A DNA stretch of 52,362 bases, taken from positions 1 to 52,362 of the forward strand of contig CADCGZ010000003.1 of assembly GCA_902801025.1 (NCBI GenBank), written 5' to 3'. The position numbers and the translations under genes were made by a program. Source of the stretch: an uncultured bacterium. Its GTDB lineage: Bacteria; Verrucomicrobiota; Kiritimatiellia; RFP12; UBA1067. The notes under the pieces are model-generated. The model made no database searches. It was not told the DNA's origin and saw only the letters and a program-made list of their open reading frames with translations. Positions 1-8,109 of this stretch are shown piece by piece; the stretch's first letter is position 1, and every line of letters starts with the position of its first letter.

Positions 1-2
1 GC

Positions 3-947
3 AACTACGCGATGCAGTTCCTCGACGGGTGCGTCTCCAACACCGTCACGCGCTGTCTCATGGAGGATCTTGGCGCGGGCGGCATGATCATTGGTTCGAG
101 GTGCGGATATGTCGCCAACGGCGAAACGCTTTCGCGCCGCGTCATTTCGAAAAGGGCACCGCGTACCGTCGCGTTTAACCGCGTCGAGAACTGCGTTATC
201 CGGGGCGGCGGACGTTTCAATCCCGAAGCAACGGGAATTGTCTTTACCCACGTCTCAGACTCGAAGGTGCTTCACTGCGACATATACGACTTCTTCTATT
301 CGGGAGTCTCGGTCGGATGGACGTGGGGGTTCCGCGGCTCGGTCGCACAGCGCAACGAGATCGCGTACAACAGGATATACGACCTCGGGAAAGGCGTCAT
401 GAGCGACATGGGCGGTGTCTATACGCTCGGCACCAGCTTCGGGACTACGGTTCACGACAACGTCATCCACGATGTGAACAGCTATTCATACGGCGGATGG
501 GGCATCTACTTCGACGAGGGAAGCGAAGGGGTTGTCGCGGAGCGCAACCTCTGCTGGAATACGACCGACGGAGGCTTTCACCAGCATTATGGCACAGGCT
601 GCATAGTGAGAAACAACATCTTCGCCTGGAACCGCACACGCGGAGCGGTCAGGATGGAGCGTGCGGTCGTGCAGGACGTTCCGTGTACGCTTAACTTCCT
701 GAACAACATCGTGATCGTGAAGGGGAGCCCTCTCGCCGGACGCGGCGTGCGCAACGTCGGCGGCATCTGGGCAGGAAACCTGTGGTACGACTTTTCGGGC
801 AAGCCCGATTTCGACGGTCTCGACTGGAACGGATGGGTCGCGAGCAGGAAGGAGATTCTCGGAAAGTACGCCGACCCGCAATTCGAGAATCCCGAAGCCT
901 TCGACTTCCGGCTCAAGCCGTCCTCCCCGGCCTTCGCGCTCGGTTAA
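3..947 (+). CDS. Secreted-type parallel beta-helix protein, GH141-like (possible alpha-L-fucosidase), 5' partial
   Basis: The frame is open from the first bases of the window, so this is the C-terminal ~314 residues of a longer protein; the ATG at 12 is probably internal. The sequence is a run of short Asn-rich turns (NRIYDL, DNVIHD, NNIFAW, NNIVIV) typical of a right-handed beta-helix. The segment with [21 protein letters not shown] and GGFHQHYG resembles GH141 enzymes, a family that contains alpha-L-fucosidases acting on pectin. That family call is from memory of motifs and was not searched. The stop lies 17 nt before fucose isomerase on the same strand, so the two are probably co-transcribed, which supports release of fucose followed by its isomerisation. 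It could instead be another beta-helix glycosidase or lyase. Confidence 0.7.
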   Translation, partial: NYAMQFLDGCVSNTVTRCLMEDLGAGGMIIGSRCGYVANGETLSRRVISKRAPRTVAFNRVENCVIRGGGRFNPEATGIVFTHVSDSKVLHCDIYDFFYSGVSVGWTWGFRGSVAQRNEIAYNRIYDLGKGVMSDMGGVYTLGTSFGTTVHDNVIHDVNSYSYGGWGIYFDEGSEGVVAERNLCWNTTDGGFHQHYGTGCIVRNNIFAWNRTRGAVRMERAVVQDVPCTLNFLNNIVIVKGSPLAGRGVRNVGGIWAGNLWYDFSGKPDFDGLDWNGWVASRKEILGKYADPQFENPEAFDFRLKPSSPAFALG

Positions 948-964
948 GAAAGGAAGCAAAAAAA

Positions 965-2317
965 ATGAACCAGACAATTTTTACGCACAACCCGTTTCCT
1001 AAGGTGGGCATTCGACCAATCATCGACGGACGTCGGCGCGGCGTCAGGGAGTCGCTCGAAGACCAGACGATGGCGATGGCAAAAGCCGCCGCGAAGCTCA
1101 TCAGCGACAACCTCCGCTATCCTGACGGCACACCTGTCGAATGCGTCATTGCAGACACGACGATCGGCGGCAGGTTTGAGGCCGCGCAGTGCGCGAACAA
1201 GTTCGCTGCGAATAACGTCGGCGTATCACTTTCCGTCACGCCTTGCTGGTGCTACGGCACCGAGACGATGGACATTGCCCCGACGATCCCGAAGGCCGTC
1301 TGGGGCTTCAACGGCACGGAGCGTCCTGGCGCCGTCTATCTCGCATGCATGCTCGCGGGCTACGCGCAACGCGGAATGCCCGCATACGGCATCTACGGGC
1401 GCGAAGTGCAGAACCGCGACGAGACGACAAAGATTCCCGCAGACGTCGCAGAGAAGATCCTTAGGTTCGCAAAGGCGGGTCTCGCTGTCGCAATGATGAA
1501 GGGCAAGAGCTATCTCTCGATCGGAACTTCCGCGATGGGCATCGCTGGCTCCTTCGTTGACGTCAACTTCATGCAGGACTATCTTGGCATCGCTCCCGAG
1601 AACATGGACGAGTGCGAAATCCTCCGCCGCATAGAGGAGGGCATCTACGACAAGGAAGAGTACAAGAAGGCCCTTGCGTGGATGAAGAAGAACCTCAAGG
1701 AAGGAAAGGACTACAATCCTCCGAAGATTCAGAAGTCTCGCGCCGAGAAGGACAAGGACTGGGAGTTCATCGCCAAGATGGCGATCATCGTCCGCGACAT
1801 GATGGCCGGCAATCCCAAGCTCAAGGAGATGGGCTTCGGCGAAGAGGCCGTGGGCCGCAATGCGATCGCAGGCGGCTTCCAGGGCCAGCGCCAGTGGACC
1901 GACCACTGGCCGAATGGCGACGTCGCCGAGGTTATGTGCAACACGTCGTTCGACTGGAACGGCAAGAAGATGCCGCAGATCCTCGCGACGGAGAACGACT
2001 CGCTCAACGGAATCTGCATGCTTCTCATGTGGCTCCTCACGAACAAGGCGTCGATGTTCGCCGACGTCCGCACGTACTGGAGCGACGCGGCCGTGAAGCG
2101 CGCGACAGGGAAGGGGCTTCCGAAGGACGCGAAGGCGGGCATCATCCACCTCCTCAACTCGGGCTCCTGCTGCCTCGACGCGGCGGGCGAGATGAAGGAG
2201 AAGGGCAAGAGCGTGTTCAAGAACTGGTGGGATGTCACCCAGAAGGACATCGACGCCACCTTGAAGGCGACGAAGTGGGTTCCGGCGGGAGTCGAATACT
2301 TCCGCGGCGGCGGATGA
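965..2317 (+). CDS. fucI: L-fucose isomerase, N-terminal and central part (split gene)
   Basis: 450 residues matching the first three quarters of L-fucose isomerase (L-fucose to L-fuculose, Mn-dependent, cytoplasmic). Recognisable family stretches include [10 protein letters not shown] near the N-terminus, [31 protein letters not shown] and ATENDSLNG. Two metal/catalytic acids are in place: Glu343 (in ATENDS) and Asp367 (in FADVRTYW), 24 residues apart as in E. coli Glu337/Asp361. The start at 965 follows an AGGAAG ribosome site in an A-rich spacer; the open frame further upstream overlaps the preceding gene and has no family similarity. The ORF ends at FRGGG-stop, where the family normally continues. 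The stop overlaps the start of the remaining part as ATGA. The loop that usually links the two parts, about 14 residues in E. coli FucI, is missing. Confidence 0.9.
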   Translation: MNQTIFTHNPFPKVGIRPIIDGRRRGVRESLEDQTMAMAKAAAKLISDNLRYPDGTPVECVIADTTIGGRFEAAQCANKFAANNVGVSLSVTPCWCYGTETMDIAPTIPKAVWGFNGTERPGAVYLACMLAGYAQRGMPAYGIYGREVQNRDETTKIPADVAEKILRFAKAGLAVAMMKGKSYLSIGTSAMGIAGSFVDVNFMQDYLGIAPENMDECEILRRIEEGIYDKEEYKKALAWMKKNLKEGKDYNPPKIQKSRAEKDKDWEFIAKMAIIVRDMMAGNPKLKEMGFGEEAVGRNAIAGGFQGQRQWTDHWPNGDVAEVMCNTSFDWNGKKMPQILATENDSLNGICMLLMWLLTNKASMFADVRTYWSDAAVKRATGKGLPKDAKAGIIHLLNSGSCCLDAAGEMKEKGKSVFKNWWDVTQKDIDATLKATKWVPAGVEYFRGGG

Positions 2318-2724
2318 TTCGCATTTCGATCGTGAAGGGCCAGGGGCCTGTTCTTCAGATTGCCGAGGGCTATTCCGTCACTCTCGATCCGAAGCAGCAG
2401 AAGACGCTGATGGAGCGCACGAACCCCGAATGGCCTTGTACTTGGTTTACGCCGCGCCTCACGGGGAAGGGCTTTTTCAAGGATGTCTACTCGGTGATGA
2501 ACGCATGGGCGGCGAATCACGGCGCGATCGCATACGGCCACATCGGAGCCGATCTCATCACGCTCGCCTCGATGCTCCGCATTCCGGTCGCCATGCACAA
2601 CGTTCCGGAAGAGAAGGTCTTCCAGCCGCATTGCTGGGGTCTCTTCGGCGCGTCGGACGATCCAACCGGCGCAGACTACCGCGCCTGCGCGAACTTCGGC
2701 CCGCTATACGCCACGAACCGCTAA
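2314..2724 (+). CDS. fucI: L-fucose isomerase, C-terminal part as a separate ORF
   Basis: 136 residues matching the C-terminal domain of L-fucose isomerase, starting at the equivalent of the family's MTRVNIIKG. It holds [19 protein letters not shown], the catalytic-site His69 (NHGAIAYGH, equivalent to E. coli His528) and the end motif DYRAC-NFGPLY. The ATG overlaps the previous stop (ATGA at 2314-2317) in the -1 frame, a layout typical of translational reinitiation. No separate Shine-Dalgarno sequence is evident, only GGCGGCGG directly before the ATG. The two ORFs together give 586 residues, close to the usual ~590. All known active-site residues are present but shared between two chains. It is either a functional two-chain enzyme, a recent deletion mutant, or a sequencing error. 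Confidence 0.85.
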   Translation: MIRISIVKGQGPVLQIAEGYSVTLDPKQQKTLMERTNPEWPCTWFTPRLTGKGFFKDVYSVMNAWAANHGAIAYGHIGADLITLASMLRIPVAMHNVPEEKVFQPHCWGLFGASDDPTGADYRACANFGPLYATNR

Positions 2725-2747
2725 GTATCCTTAGTTGTGTCACACAA

Positions 2748-2784
2748 GGGCGGCGTTTGGCGATGTTTAATCGCCGCGCCGCCC
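2748..2784. repeat. GC-rich two-part hairpin after fucI
   Basis: Outer arms GGGCGGCG (2748-2755) and CGCCGCCC (2777-2784) enclose a second perfect stem, GGCGAT (2759-2764) and ATCGCC (2770-2775), with a five-base GTTTA loop. No T-run follows, so it is not a canonical terminator on either strand. It may protect the fucI transcript end. An 18-base stretch overlapping its right arm (2772-2789) recurs in inverted orientation at 4637-4654. Confidence 0.6.
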
Positions 2785-2823
2785 GATGGTGAGGCCTGCG
2801 CCCGACCTGCTCGCCCGACCCGC

Positions 2824-2916
2824 AGTTTGCGGGCACCCCACCGGCATGATTTTGACGCGCGCGCCTCACGCGCGCTCTTTGCGCTGGCGGTCAAAATCAC
2901 GCCGGGCCCGCAAACT
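2824..2916. repeat. Long imperfect inverted repeat of unknown role
   Basis: The left arm (2824-2856) pairs with the right arm (2890-2916). AGTTTGCGGGC at 2824-2834 matches GCCCGCAAACT at 2906-2916 perfectly. CCGGCATGATTTTGAC at 2841-2856 matches GTCAAAATCACGCCGG at 2890-2905 with one mismatch. The left arm has a six-base bulge, ACCCCA. The loop contains another hairpin: GCGCGCG (2857-2863), CCTCA, CGCGCGC (2869-2875). The fold is much longer than a terminator stem. It could be a structured RNA, a dispersed palindromic element or a relic of a small mobile element. Confidence 0.6.
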
Positions 2917-3093
2917 TGCTCTCGTGCGCCAGTCGGCTCTCCGGCCTCTGCGCTTCGCCTAAATCATCGGCTCGGATTGGTGATAACTTGCGGCAAATGA
3001 CGCATGCCGCCGAAACACCCCCACCGCGTCCAGCCCCTAATCGACTCTAACTGTCCTTAATTCATCTTTGCTCACTTCGCCGCCACTCTGAAT

Positions 3094-3119
3094 CGCGGCA
3101 GATTCGCCGCGCTTTTTTT
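3094..3119 (+). terminator. Rho-independent terminator
   Basis: A perfect six-base stem, CGCGGC (3094-3099) and GCCGCG (3106-3111) with loop AGATTC, is followed by C and seven T (3113-3119). It is oriented to end plus-strand transcription from the fucI side, and it lies immediately before the promoter of the next gene. Confidence 0.75.
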
Positions 3120-3127
3120 GCTATAAT
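3119..3127 (+). promoter_or_regulatory. Extended -10 promoter for the zinc-finger gene
   Basis: TGC then TATAAT (3122-3127) directly follows the terminator T-run. No good -35 hexamer lies 17 nt upstream. Transcription would start near 3134 and leave a leader of about 115 nt before the ATG at 3249. Confidence 0.45.
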
Positions 3128-3248
3128 ACCCACATCCTGCGAGACGCTATGAACGCATTGTCATCGCGCTTGTAAAGACGGCAGAGGTGGCTTAAAGACT
3201 AGATGCTTTAGACAAGAAACCAATATGAAACATCAAGAGGATACAAGA

Positions 3249-4328
3249 ATGAAATGCAGAGTGTTAGCGATGGTTCTTTGCGGTGCTGCTTGTGCGGCGG
3301 CGGACGTTTTGGATGGATCTGACAAAGCGTTACCTTTGCCTGGTGATGGACGCGCGGAACTGGCAAGAGAATTGTTCGAGCCACTGTCGTTCAATCTCGG
3401 GGATTACTTTTTTGTTCAGGATGATCTAAAGAAGTATGTTTCAGAACTCTCCGTACGCAATCCAGCCTGGAACGAGCTAAAAATGCATCATGACAACCAT
3501 GACTATCTCGGCATGCTCGGTGTCTTGTGCGGGGAAAAGCTTCGCGATTATCCGTCTGAAGAGACGATTCGTCGACTACATGATGAGTTGATCGGGAATG
3601 TAATGCTTGCGCGCAATGGCAATTTTTCATTGTCTTATTCGCTGACGAGGAAGATGAATATTGTCTGTCGTGCATTCCCCGGGAAGGATACGGGCATTCC
3701 TCTTGGGAAAGACTTTCAGAATTATCTGTGGCAATTCAAGATAAAGGGCGGAAAGTGTTTTTACATCTACTCGCCTGACAATCGCATCGACGCAATGATC
3801 AAGCAATATGGCGACGCGCGCGACAAGGTTCACGAGGACATGAAGATGGCGCGTATCTTCAAGGATGACGGGGAAAAGAAGATTGCAGAATTGTGCGAGA
3901 GGCAATGCAACGACACGCTGAGATGGCTTGCAACGACGAAGGTTGTCGCCGGCGAGCCAATTACAGGGCGCGTGCCGCTCCAGCCCTCATTCTGGAAGTC
4001 TTTCAACGGTGAACAAAAGAAGGGGGCCGTAAATCGTCTAGCTGTTCAAAATGGGGCGAGCAATTCCGATAAGGCAACCGCCGAAGTCGCCGAAGGCTTT
4101 GTCGTGTGCGGGATGTGCAAAGGAAAGAAGACGGTGCCCGAAGAGATGACTTGCACCCGGTGCAATGGCGTCGGAAGTGTTGTGCGACAATCAAAGATTA
4201 AGGATTTGTCGGGCAATGCACTTCCCGCAAAGGAGGTGAAGTGCACGAAGTGCAACGGGAAGGGCTTGATAATCGTGGGTCGCAAACCGTGCGAAGCTTG
4301 CGATGGCAAAGGCCACTTGCCCAAATGA
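3249..4328 (+). CDS. Secreted protein with DnaJ-type CxxCxGxG zinc-finger repeats
   Basis: 359 residues. The start at 3249 is chosen because AGAGGA lies at the right distance and because it opens directly with a signal peptide (MKCRVLAMVLCGAACAAA); an in-frame ATG at 3225 would add eight residues before it. The first ~270 residues match no family I know. The last ~75 carry four cysteine pairs of the DnaJ central-domain type: CGMCKGKK, CTRCNGVG, CTKCNGKG and CEACDGKG. These normally bind two zinc ions and hold unfolded protein or carry thiol chemistry. There is no J domain. An exported location is unusual for this motif. Base composition looks lower in GC than the neighbours, which may point to a different origin. 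Function unknown. Confidence 0.75.
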   Translation: MKCRVLAMVLCGAACAAADVLDGSDKALPLPGDGRAELARELFEPLSFNLGDYFFVQDDLKKYVSELSVRNPAWNELKMHHDNHDYLGMLGVLCGEKLRDYPSEETIRRLHDELIGNVMLARNGNFSLSYSLTRKMNIVCRAFPGKDTGIPLGKDFQNYLWQFKIKGGKCFYIYSPDNRIDAMIKQYGDARDKVHEDMKMARIFKDDGEKKIAELCERQCNDTLRWLATTKVVAGEPITGRVPLQPSFWKSFNGEQKKGAVNRLAVQNGASNSDKATAEVAEGFVVCGMCKGKKTVPEEMTCTRCNGVGSVVRQSKIKDLSGNALPAKEVKCTKCNGKGLIIVGRKPCEACDGKGHLPK

Positions 4329-4705
4329 GCAAGAAACTACGCCTACGAGCCTTGTATGACGCAGTTCGTGCGGTGAAGGGCGGTGGAGCGTCAGAGGCCG
4401 ACGAGCCGATGGTCGCGGACGCGGAGGTTATGTTTCGGCGGCATGCTTTTTCTGTCGCGAGGCTATCGCCGCGACGAGCCGATGGTCGCGGGTGAGGTAG
4501 GTGGAAGGCCGCAGGCGTAAGAGAGACTTGCGTACGCAACCAGTGATAGACGCCGAGGCACGGCAGGCTAAACTCGGCTCATTGTCTGATGTGCGAGAGC
4601 CGTCGCGAGCCTGGAGCCGAACGAGAGCCCCGCGAGCCATCGGGCGGCGCGGCGTTTTTCAGCCTTAAGCCGAAACACAGCCCGAAGCGGGCGCGACACA
4701 AAATA
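4329..4705. other. Non-coding region with a direct repeat
   Basis: No gene with recognisable features lies between the zinc-finger gene and the converging coiled-coil gene. It contains a perfect 20-base direct repeat and the copy at 4637-4654 of an 18-base sequence also found after fucI (2772-2789, inverted). No clear terminator stem with a T-run was seen for either converging gene. Confidence 0.6.
4399..4491. repeat. 20-bp direct repeat pair
   Basis: CGACGAGCCGATGGTCGCGG occurs at 4399-4418 and again, unchanged, at 4472-4491, 73 bases apart start to start. The bases between and around the copies differ, so this is not simply a longer duplication. Confidence 0.8.
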
Positions 4706-5788
4706 TCAAGTCGTTGGAATAAGCCAGTCGGAATTGGCGCCGTTGATCTCGACTGGAACGACGTAACGGTCGCTCGCAGCCGACTTCGCCTCGACAGGAG
4801 CCGTGGGCTTTGGTGCCGCAGGTTTCGTCTGCGGCTTCGCAGATGCTTGAGAAGGGGGCGCAGGTTTCTTCGGCACGGCTGCAGGTGGCTTTGGCGCGGT
4901 CGTCGGCTTGGCGGCCGGTTTGCTCTTGGGTTTTGGCGTGGCGGCCGGAGCGGTGATTTCGTCGAGCTCGTCGTCGTCAAGATCGTCATCGTAGGCGTCG
5001 AAGTAGCTTACGGGCTTATTCTTCGGCTCTTGCTTCTTGTCTGCCGCGCTTTTCTCCTCGGCGGCCTTCTTCTCGTAGTATTCGGGATAGAGTCGGCGAC
5101 GCTGGCGCTCGACTTCCTCGCGACGCAGTTTTTCCTTCTCTGCCTCGATTTTTTCCTTTTCGGCTTTGAGAAGGGCCCTGGCCTTCACGAGCTTGGCCGT
5201 GTCCTCGTCTATCTGCTTCTGTATGGCAAGCTGTTCCCTCGACGGGCCTGCGGCCTTCTGGGCGGCGGCGGCTTCCTGGGCCTTTGCAGCAGCCGCAGCA
5301 GCGGCTTTTATCTGCTCCTCGGCCATCTTGGCGCGACTCTCTTCGAACTTCGCCTGCTGTTCCATCATCTTCGTCTGCTGGTCGGCCATTTGCTTCTGAA
5401 GGGCGGCGAGCGTGTCCGTCATCGCCTTGATGGCGGCGTCGTTTGCTGGGTTGTGCGCCGGAGCCTGGGGCTGGACGACTACCGGCTGGCGTTCACGCTC
5501 CTTCATGGCAAACTCGACGAGCTTGTCGTTCAGCGCCTGGTTCTGCGCAGTTGCGTCACGGAGCAGCAGCTGATTCCTCTCGTCGGCCTCTCTAAGCATG
5601 ATCATGAAGACGACTATGACGATGGTCATAAGGAATCCGAAGAACAGGCAGAGCATGATCATGCGCTTGCGCGCCTTGCTCTGCTCGGCGTCGATGTATT
5701 GCTGAAACGCCTTTAGTACGGGAAAGTCGTCAAGGCCTTCCTGTCCATAGATGCTTACGGCATTGGTGTCGTTGCGATTTTCGTTCAT
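4706..5788 (-). CDS. Single-pass membrane protein with long coiled coil and Pro/Ala/Lys-rich tail
   Basis: 360 residues. The real start is taken as the ATG at 5788; a TTG two codons upstream lies between the -10 box and this ATG. Residues ~1-43 are hydrophilic, ~44-66 form one strongly hydrophobic helix (LCLFFGFLMTIVIVVFMIML), and ~68-220 are a charged Gln/Ala/Glu/Lys-rich coiled coil. An acidic patch (DAYDDDLDDDELDE) and a long Pro-Ala-Lys linker follow. The order resembles TolA-like or other envelope-spanning proteins, but no known C-terminal domain is seen. The Pro/Ala/Lys part is low-complexity, so homology searches will mislead. It is transcribed alone from its own leaderless promoter. 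Function unknown; an envelope scaffold is a guess. Confidence 0.8.
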   Translation of the reverse strand: MNENRNDTNAVSIYGQEGLDDFPVLKAFQQYIDAEQSKARKRMIMLCLFFGFLMTIVIVVFMIMLREADERNQLLLRDATAQNQALNDKLVEFAMKERERQPVVVQPQAPAHNPANDAAIKAMTDTLAALQKQMADQQTKMMEQQAKFEESRAKMAEEQIKAAAAAAAKAQEAAAAQKAAGPSREQLAIQKQIDEDTAKLVKARALLKAEKEKIEAEKEKLRREEVERQRRRLYPEYYEKKAAEEKSAADKKQEPKNKPVSYFDAYDDDLDDDELDEITAPAATPKPKSKPAAKPTTAPKPPAAVPKKPAPPSQASAKPQTKPAAPKPTAPVEAKSAASDRYVVPVEINGANSDWLIPTT

Positions 5789-5794
5789 GGGCAA

Positions 5795-5803
5795 ATTATA
5801 CCA
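5795..5803 (-). promoter_or_regulatory. Extended -10 promoter, leaderless start
   Basis: Read on the minus strand: TGG, TATAAT, then six bases (TTGCCC), then the ATG at 5788. Transcription would begin at or next to the A of the start codon. No Shine-Dalgarno sequence is present. No good -35 hexamer is visible 17 nt upstream. Confidence 0.65.
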
Positions 5804-5857
5804 TTTTTAAGCGATTCCGTGTTTTATACTTATTTATGTCGGATAATGCGTGTTATG

Positions 5858-7132
5858 TCAACTACGCCCAAGCGACGCCAAGCGCTTGGAAATTGTCGCC
5901 TCATACCCTTCCTCTGTCGGCCTATAATACTTCTTAGGCACCGTCAAATACGCCTGCTTGACGTAATGGTTCGCAAAGTTGTGCGGATACTTGTATTCCG
6001 TTACTTCTGCGCTGCCGATTGCCTTGACGTGCTTGTTCTTTAGATGCTCTGGGACTGGCTGCACCGCGCCGGCCTCGACGTCGGCCATCGCCTCGGAGAT
6101 CGCCATGCAGCTTGCGTTAGACTTTGGCGCCGTCGCAAGATAAGTCGTTGCCTGTGAAAGATTGATTGCACACTCGGGCATCCCGACGAACTCGCACGCC
6201 TGCATCGCCGCGACCGCGACAGATATGCCGCGCGGATCCGCATTGCCGATGTCCTCACTTGCGGATATTACAAGCCGCCGCGCTATGAAGCGCGGATCCT
6301 CGCCAGCCGTCAGCATCTTGCCGAGCCAATAGACAGCCGCATCCGGGTCGCTACCGCGAATTGACTTGATGAACGCGGAGATGGTGTCGTAGTGGCCGTC
6401 TTCCTTCTTGTCATAGCGCACCTGGCGCCGTTGGACGCACTCCTGAATGACTTCAAGAGTCAGGTGAACAGCGCCGTCATCGCCCTTCGGCGTCGAGCGC
6501 ATCGCAATCTCGAGCGCCGTGAGCGCATGCCTCGCGTCGCCATCGCATATCTCCGCAAGAAAATCGCGCGCGTCATCATCGAGCTTGGAAGGCGTCGCGC
6601 CATACCCCTTCTCCTTGTCGGCGAGCGCCCTTTCAAGGAGTCGCGCGATTGCCGCGGGCTCAAGCGCGTGAAGCTCGAAGACGAGCGAGCGAGAGGTAAG
6701 TGGCGTGTTGATGAAGAAATTTGGATTGTGCGTCGTAGCGCCAATCAGGACAACCGTTCCATCCTCGACATACGGAAGAAGAACGTCCTGTTGAGACTTG
6801 TTGAAGCGGTGTATCTCGTCGATAAAAAGTATCGTTCCCCTTCCGCCGAGCTCGTCACGCGCCCTTTCGCATATCTTGCGTATGTCGGCAACACCCGAGA
6901 GAACGCCGGAAAGCCGTACAAAATTGCGCTTTGTAGTCTTGGCTACTACTTCTGCAAGCGTCGTTTTGCCGCATCCAGGCGGCCCGTAGAGGATTATGTT
7001 GGTGAGACGGTCGGCCTCTATAACGCGGCGAAGGAGCTTGCCCTCGCCAAGTATATGATCCTGTCCGACGACTTCCTCAAGCGTCGTCGGCCGCATTCTT
7101 GCAGCGAGCGGTTCTGTCTCGCGCCCTTCCAT
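5858..7132 (-). CDS. rarA: Replication-associated recombination protein A (AAA+ ATPase)
   Basis: 424 residues, slightly shorter than the usual ~440. RarA/MgsA is a cytoplasmic AAA+ ATPase of the clamp-loader family that acts at stalled replication forks with SSB. Walker A is GPPGCGKT at 50-57, Walker B FIDEIHRFNKSQQD at 103-116, and the segment IGATTHNPNFFINTPLTSRS carries the sensor 1 and Arg-finger region typical of this family. The C-terminal tetramerisation part (DPDAAVYWLGKML, NADPRG) is present. The start lies two bases after the stop of the YdjY-like gene, so it is the last gene of a three-gene operon with the aminotransferase. The neighbours have no obvious functional link to replication. 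Confidence 0.95.
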   Translation of the reverse strand: MEGRETEPLAARMRPTTLEEVVGQDHILGEGKLLRRVIEADRLTNIILYGPPGCGKTTLAEVVAKTTKRNFVRLSGVLSGVADIRKICERARDELGGRGTILFIDEIHRFNKSQQDVLLPYVEDGTVVLIGATTHNPNFFINTPLTSRSLVFELHALEPAAIARLLERALADKEKGYGATPSKLDDDARDFLAEICDGDARHALTALEIAMRSTPKGDDGAVHLTLEVIQECVQRRQVRYDKKEDGHYDTISAFIKSIRGSDPDAAVYWLGKMLTAGEDPRFIARRLVISASEDIGNADPRGISVAVAAMQACEFVGMPECAINLSQATTYLATAPKSNASCMAISEAMADVEAGAVQPVPEHLKNKHVKAIGSAEVTEYKYPHNFANHYVKQAYLTVPKKYYRPTEEGYEATISKRLASLGRS

Positions 7133-7134
7133 CC

Positions 7135-8109
7135 TTATTCGCCGAACACGTACCAGTTAACGACGGTCTTCGGAATCAACTTGCAGACGGCATAGACATC
7201 GGCAAGTTTCATCACCTTTGGCGCATAGATGAAGCAAGTATCTGTCCTGTCGTCATTCGCAATCGACTCGAAGGACGGATGTGTCTCGATGAGCTTGGGA
7301 TCGGTCGCGTTCGGATCGCTCCAGTCTTCCTTTATGACAGTGAGCGCGGGCTTGCCGTCAACAAAGCGCACTTCAAAGGGCTGCGAGAGACGCTCCTTGC
7401 GGTCGCGCCAGCTTTCGCGAGGCAGAAACGCGCGGTAGAAGAACTGCCCTTCCTTGTACCCGTTGACCTTCGTCTCCGGGGAATCAAGCTGCACAAGGGC
7501 GCTGGCAAGCTTTATTGCGTCGCCAACCGACATCTCCGGCGGAAAGTCAGGAGTCATCTCGTGCTTTCCGCCGTTCGTCTCGCCTGTCCACGTGAACTTG
7601 AACGTGCGCTTCTCACCCTTCGGAATCTTGACCGCCGGCTGAAACCGCCCGTATGTCGCGCTCTGGTCGAGAGCGTCGTCGAACTGCATGAGAGACTGCG
7701 GCAGGTTGTAGAGCGCGAAAACGGCGAGCGGCATATTTGTCGCGGCTACTGGCGCGCCGTCCGGCTCCCTCGTGCCGCCTGTCCACACGATCGGCTGCTT
7801 GCGCTCGTCGCGCATATCGCGGACAAGCGACCAAAAATCGGGCTCCATCTTTATCTTCGTGCCTATCGGCCAGAACTTGCAGGCCTTCGCCGACGTTGGC
7901 TTTCCAAGCGGCATCCCGGCTTTCTCAAACGCGGCTGCAATGTCCTTCACGCTGTCTTCCGTGAGGAACATCGACTCGTAGTCGTGGTCCGAGTCAGGTC
8001 CTGCAAAAAGGAACTCGACCTGCGCGTCGAGACCGCAGTCTGTAGAGACGGCAGTGAACGTAACTGAGTTTGTCGCGATGACGATGGAGGCGAGAACAGG
8101 AAGAATCAT
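7135..8109 (-). CDS. Secreted YdjY-like domain protein
   Basis: 324 residues starting at the ATG at 8109, which overlaps the aminotransferase stop as ATGA; a GTG three codons upstream is less likely. The N-terminus (MILPVLASIVIATNS) is a weak, short signal peptide. The stretch DAQVEFLFAGPDSDHDYESMFLT, a run of residues, then GMPLGKP resembles YdjY-type domains, whose members carry a conserved HE/YES-F segment and a following GxxxG element. Those proteins have no firmly established biochemical function. The downstream half has beta-rich segments and no known motif. Position suggests translational coupling to the aminotransferase upstream and to rarA two bases downstream. Confidence 0.7.
   Translation of the reverse strand: MILPVLASIVIATNSVTFTAVSTDCGLDAQVEFLFAGPDSDHDYESMFLTEDSVKDIAAAFEKAGMPLGKPTSAKACKFWPIGTKIKMEPDFWSLVRDMRDERKQPIVWTGGTREPDGAPVAATNMPLAVFALYNLPQSLMQFDDALDQSATYGRFQPAVKIPKGEKRTFKFTWTGETNGGKHEMTPDFPPEMSVGDAIKLASALVQLDSPETKVNGYKEGQFFYRAFLPRESWRDRKERLSQPFEVRFVDGKPALTVIKEDWSDPNATDPKLIETHPSFESIANDDRTDTCFIYAPKVMKLADVYAVCKLIPKTVVNWYVFGE

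Larger units (their letters stand above)
2725..3248. other. Non-coding region with hairpins, terminator and promoter between fucI and the zinc-finger gene
   Basis: I see no convincing gene in these ~520 bases. The first 200 bases carry three inverted repeats: a 13-nt palindrome at 2735-2747 (arms TTGTGT/ACACAA), a two-part hairpin at 2748-2784 and a long one at 2824-2916. The far end carries a rho-independent terminator (3094-3119) and a TATAAT box (3122-3127). The short ORFs here have no ribosome site and no recognisable protein features. Confidence 0.7.

Noticed and set aside
2300..2330. Programmed -1 frameshift joining the two fucI ORFs
   Set aside because: A -1 slip would fuse FRGGG to MIRIS, but no slippery heptamer or clear stimulatory structure is seen, and the ATGA overlap explains expression more simply. 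Not fully excluded.
2725..3093. Insertion sequence or MITE at the hairpin region
   Set aside because: No transposase remnant and no target-site duplication flanking the inverted repeats were found, and no second full copy is in the window.
3149..3175. Eight-codon ORF (MNALSSRL) in the leader of the zinc-finger gene, possible leader peptide
   Set aside because: No ribosome site, no run of regulatory codons and no attenuator-like stem after it.
4589..5716. A 375-codon plus-strand frame rich in Leu and Arg
   Set aside because: It is the complement of the Ala/Lys/Glu/Gln coiled coil and Pro-Ala tail of the minus-strand membrane protein; the hydrophobic look is an artefact of that low-complexity composition.
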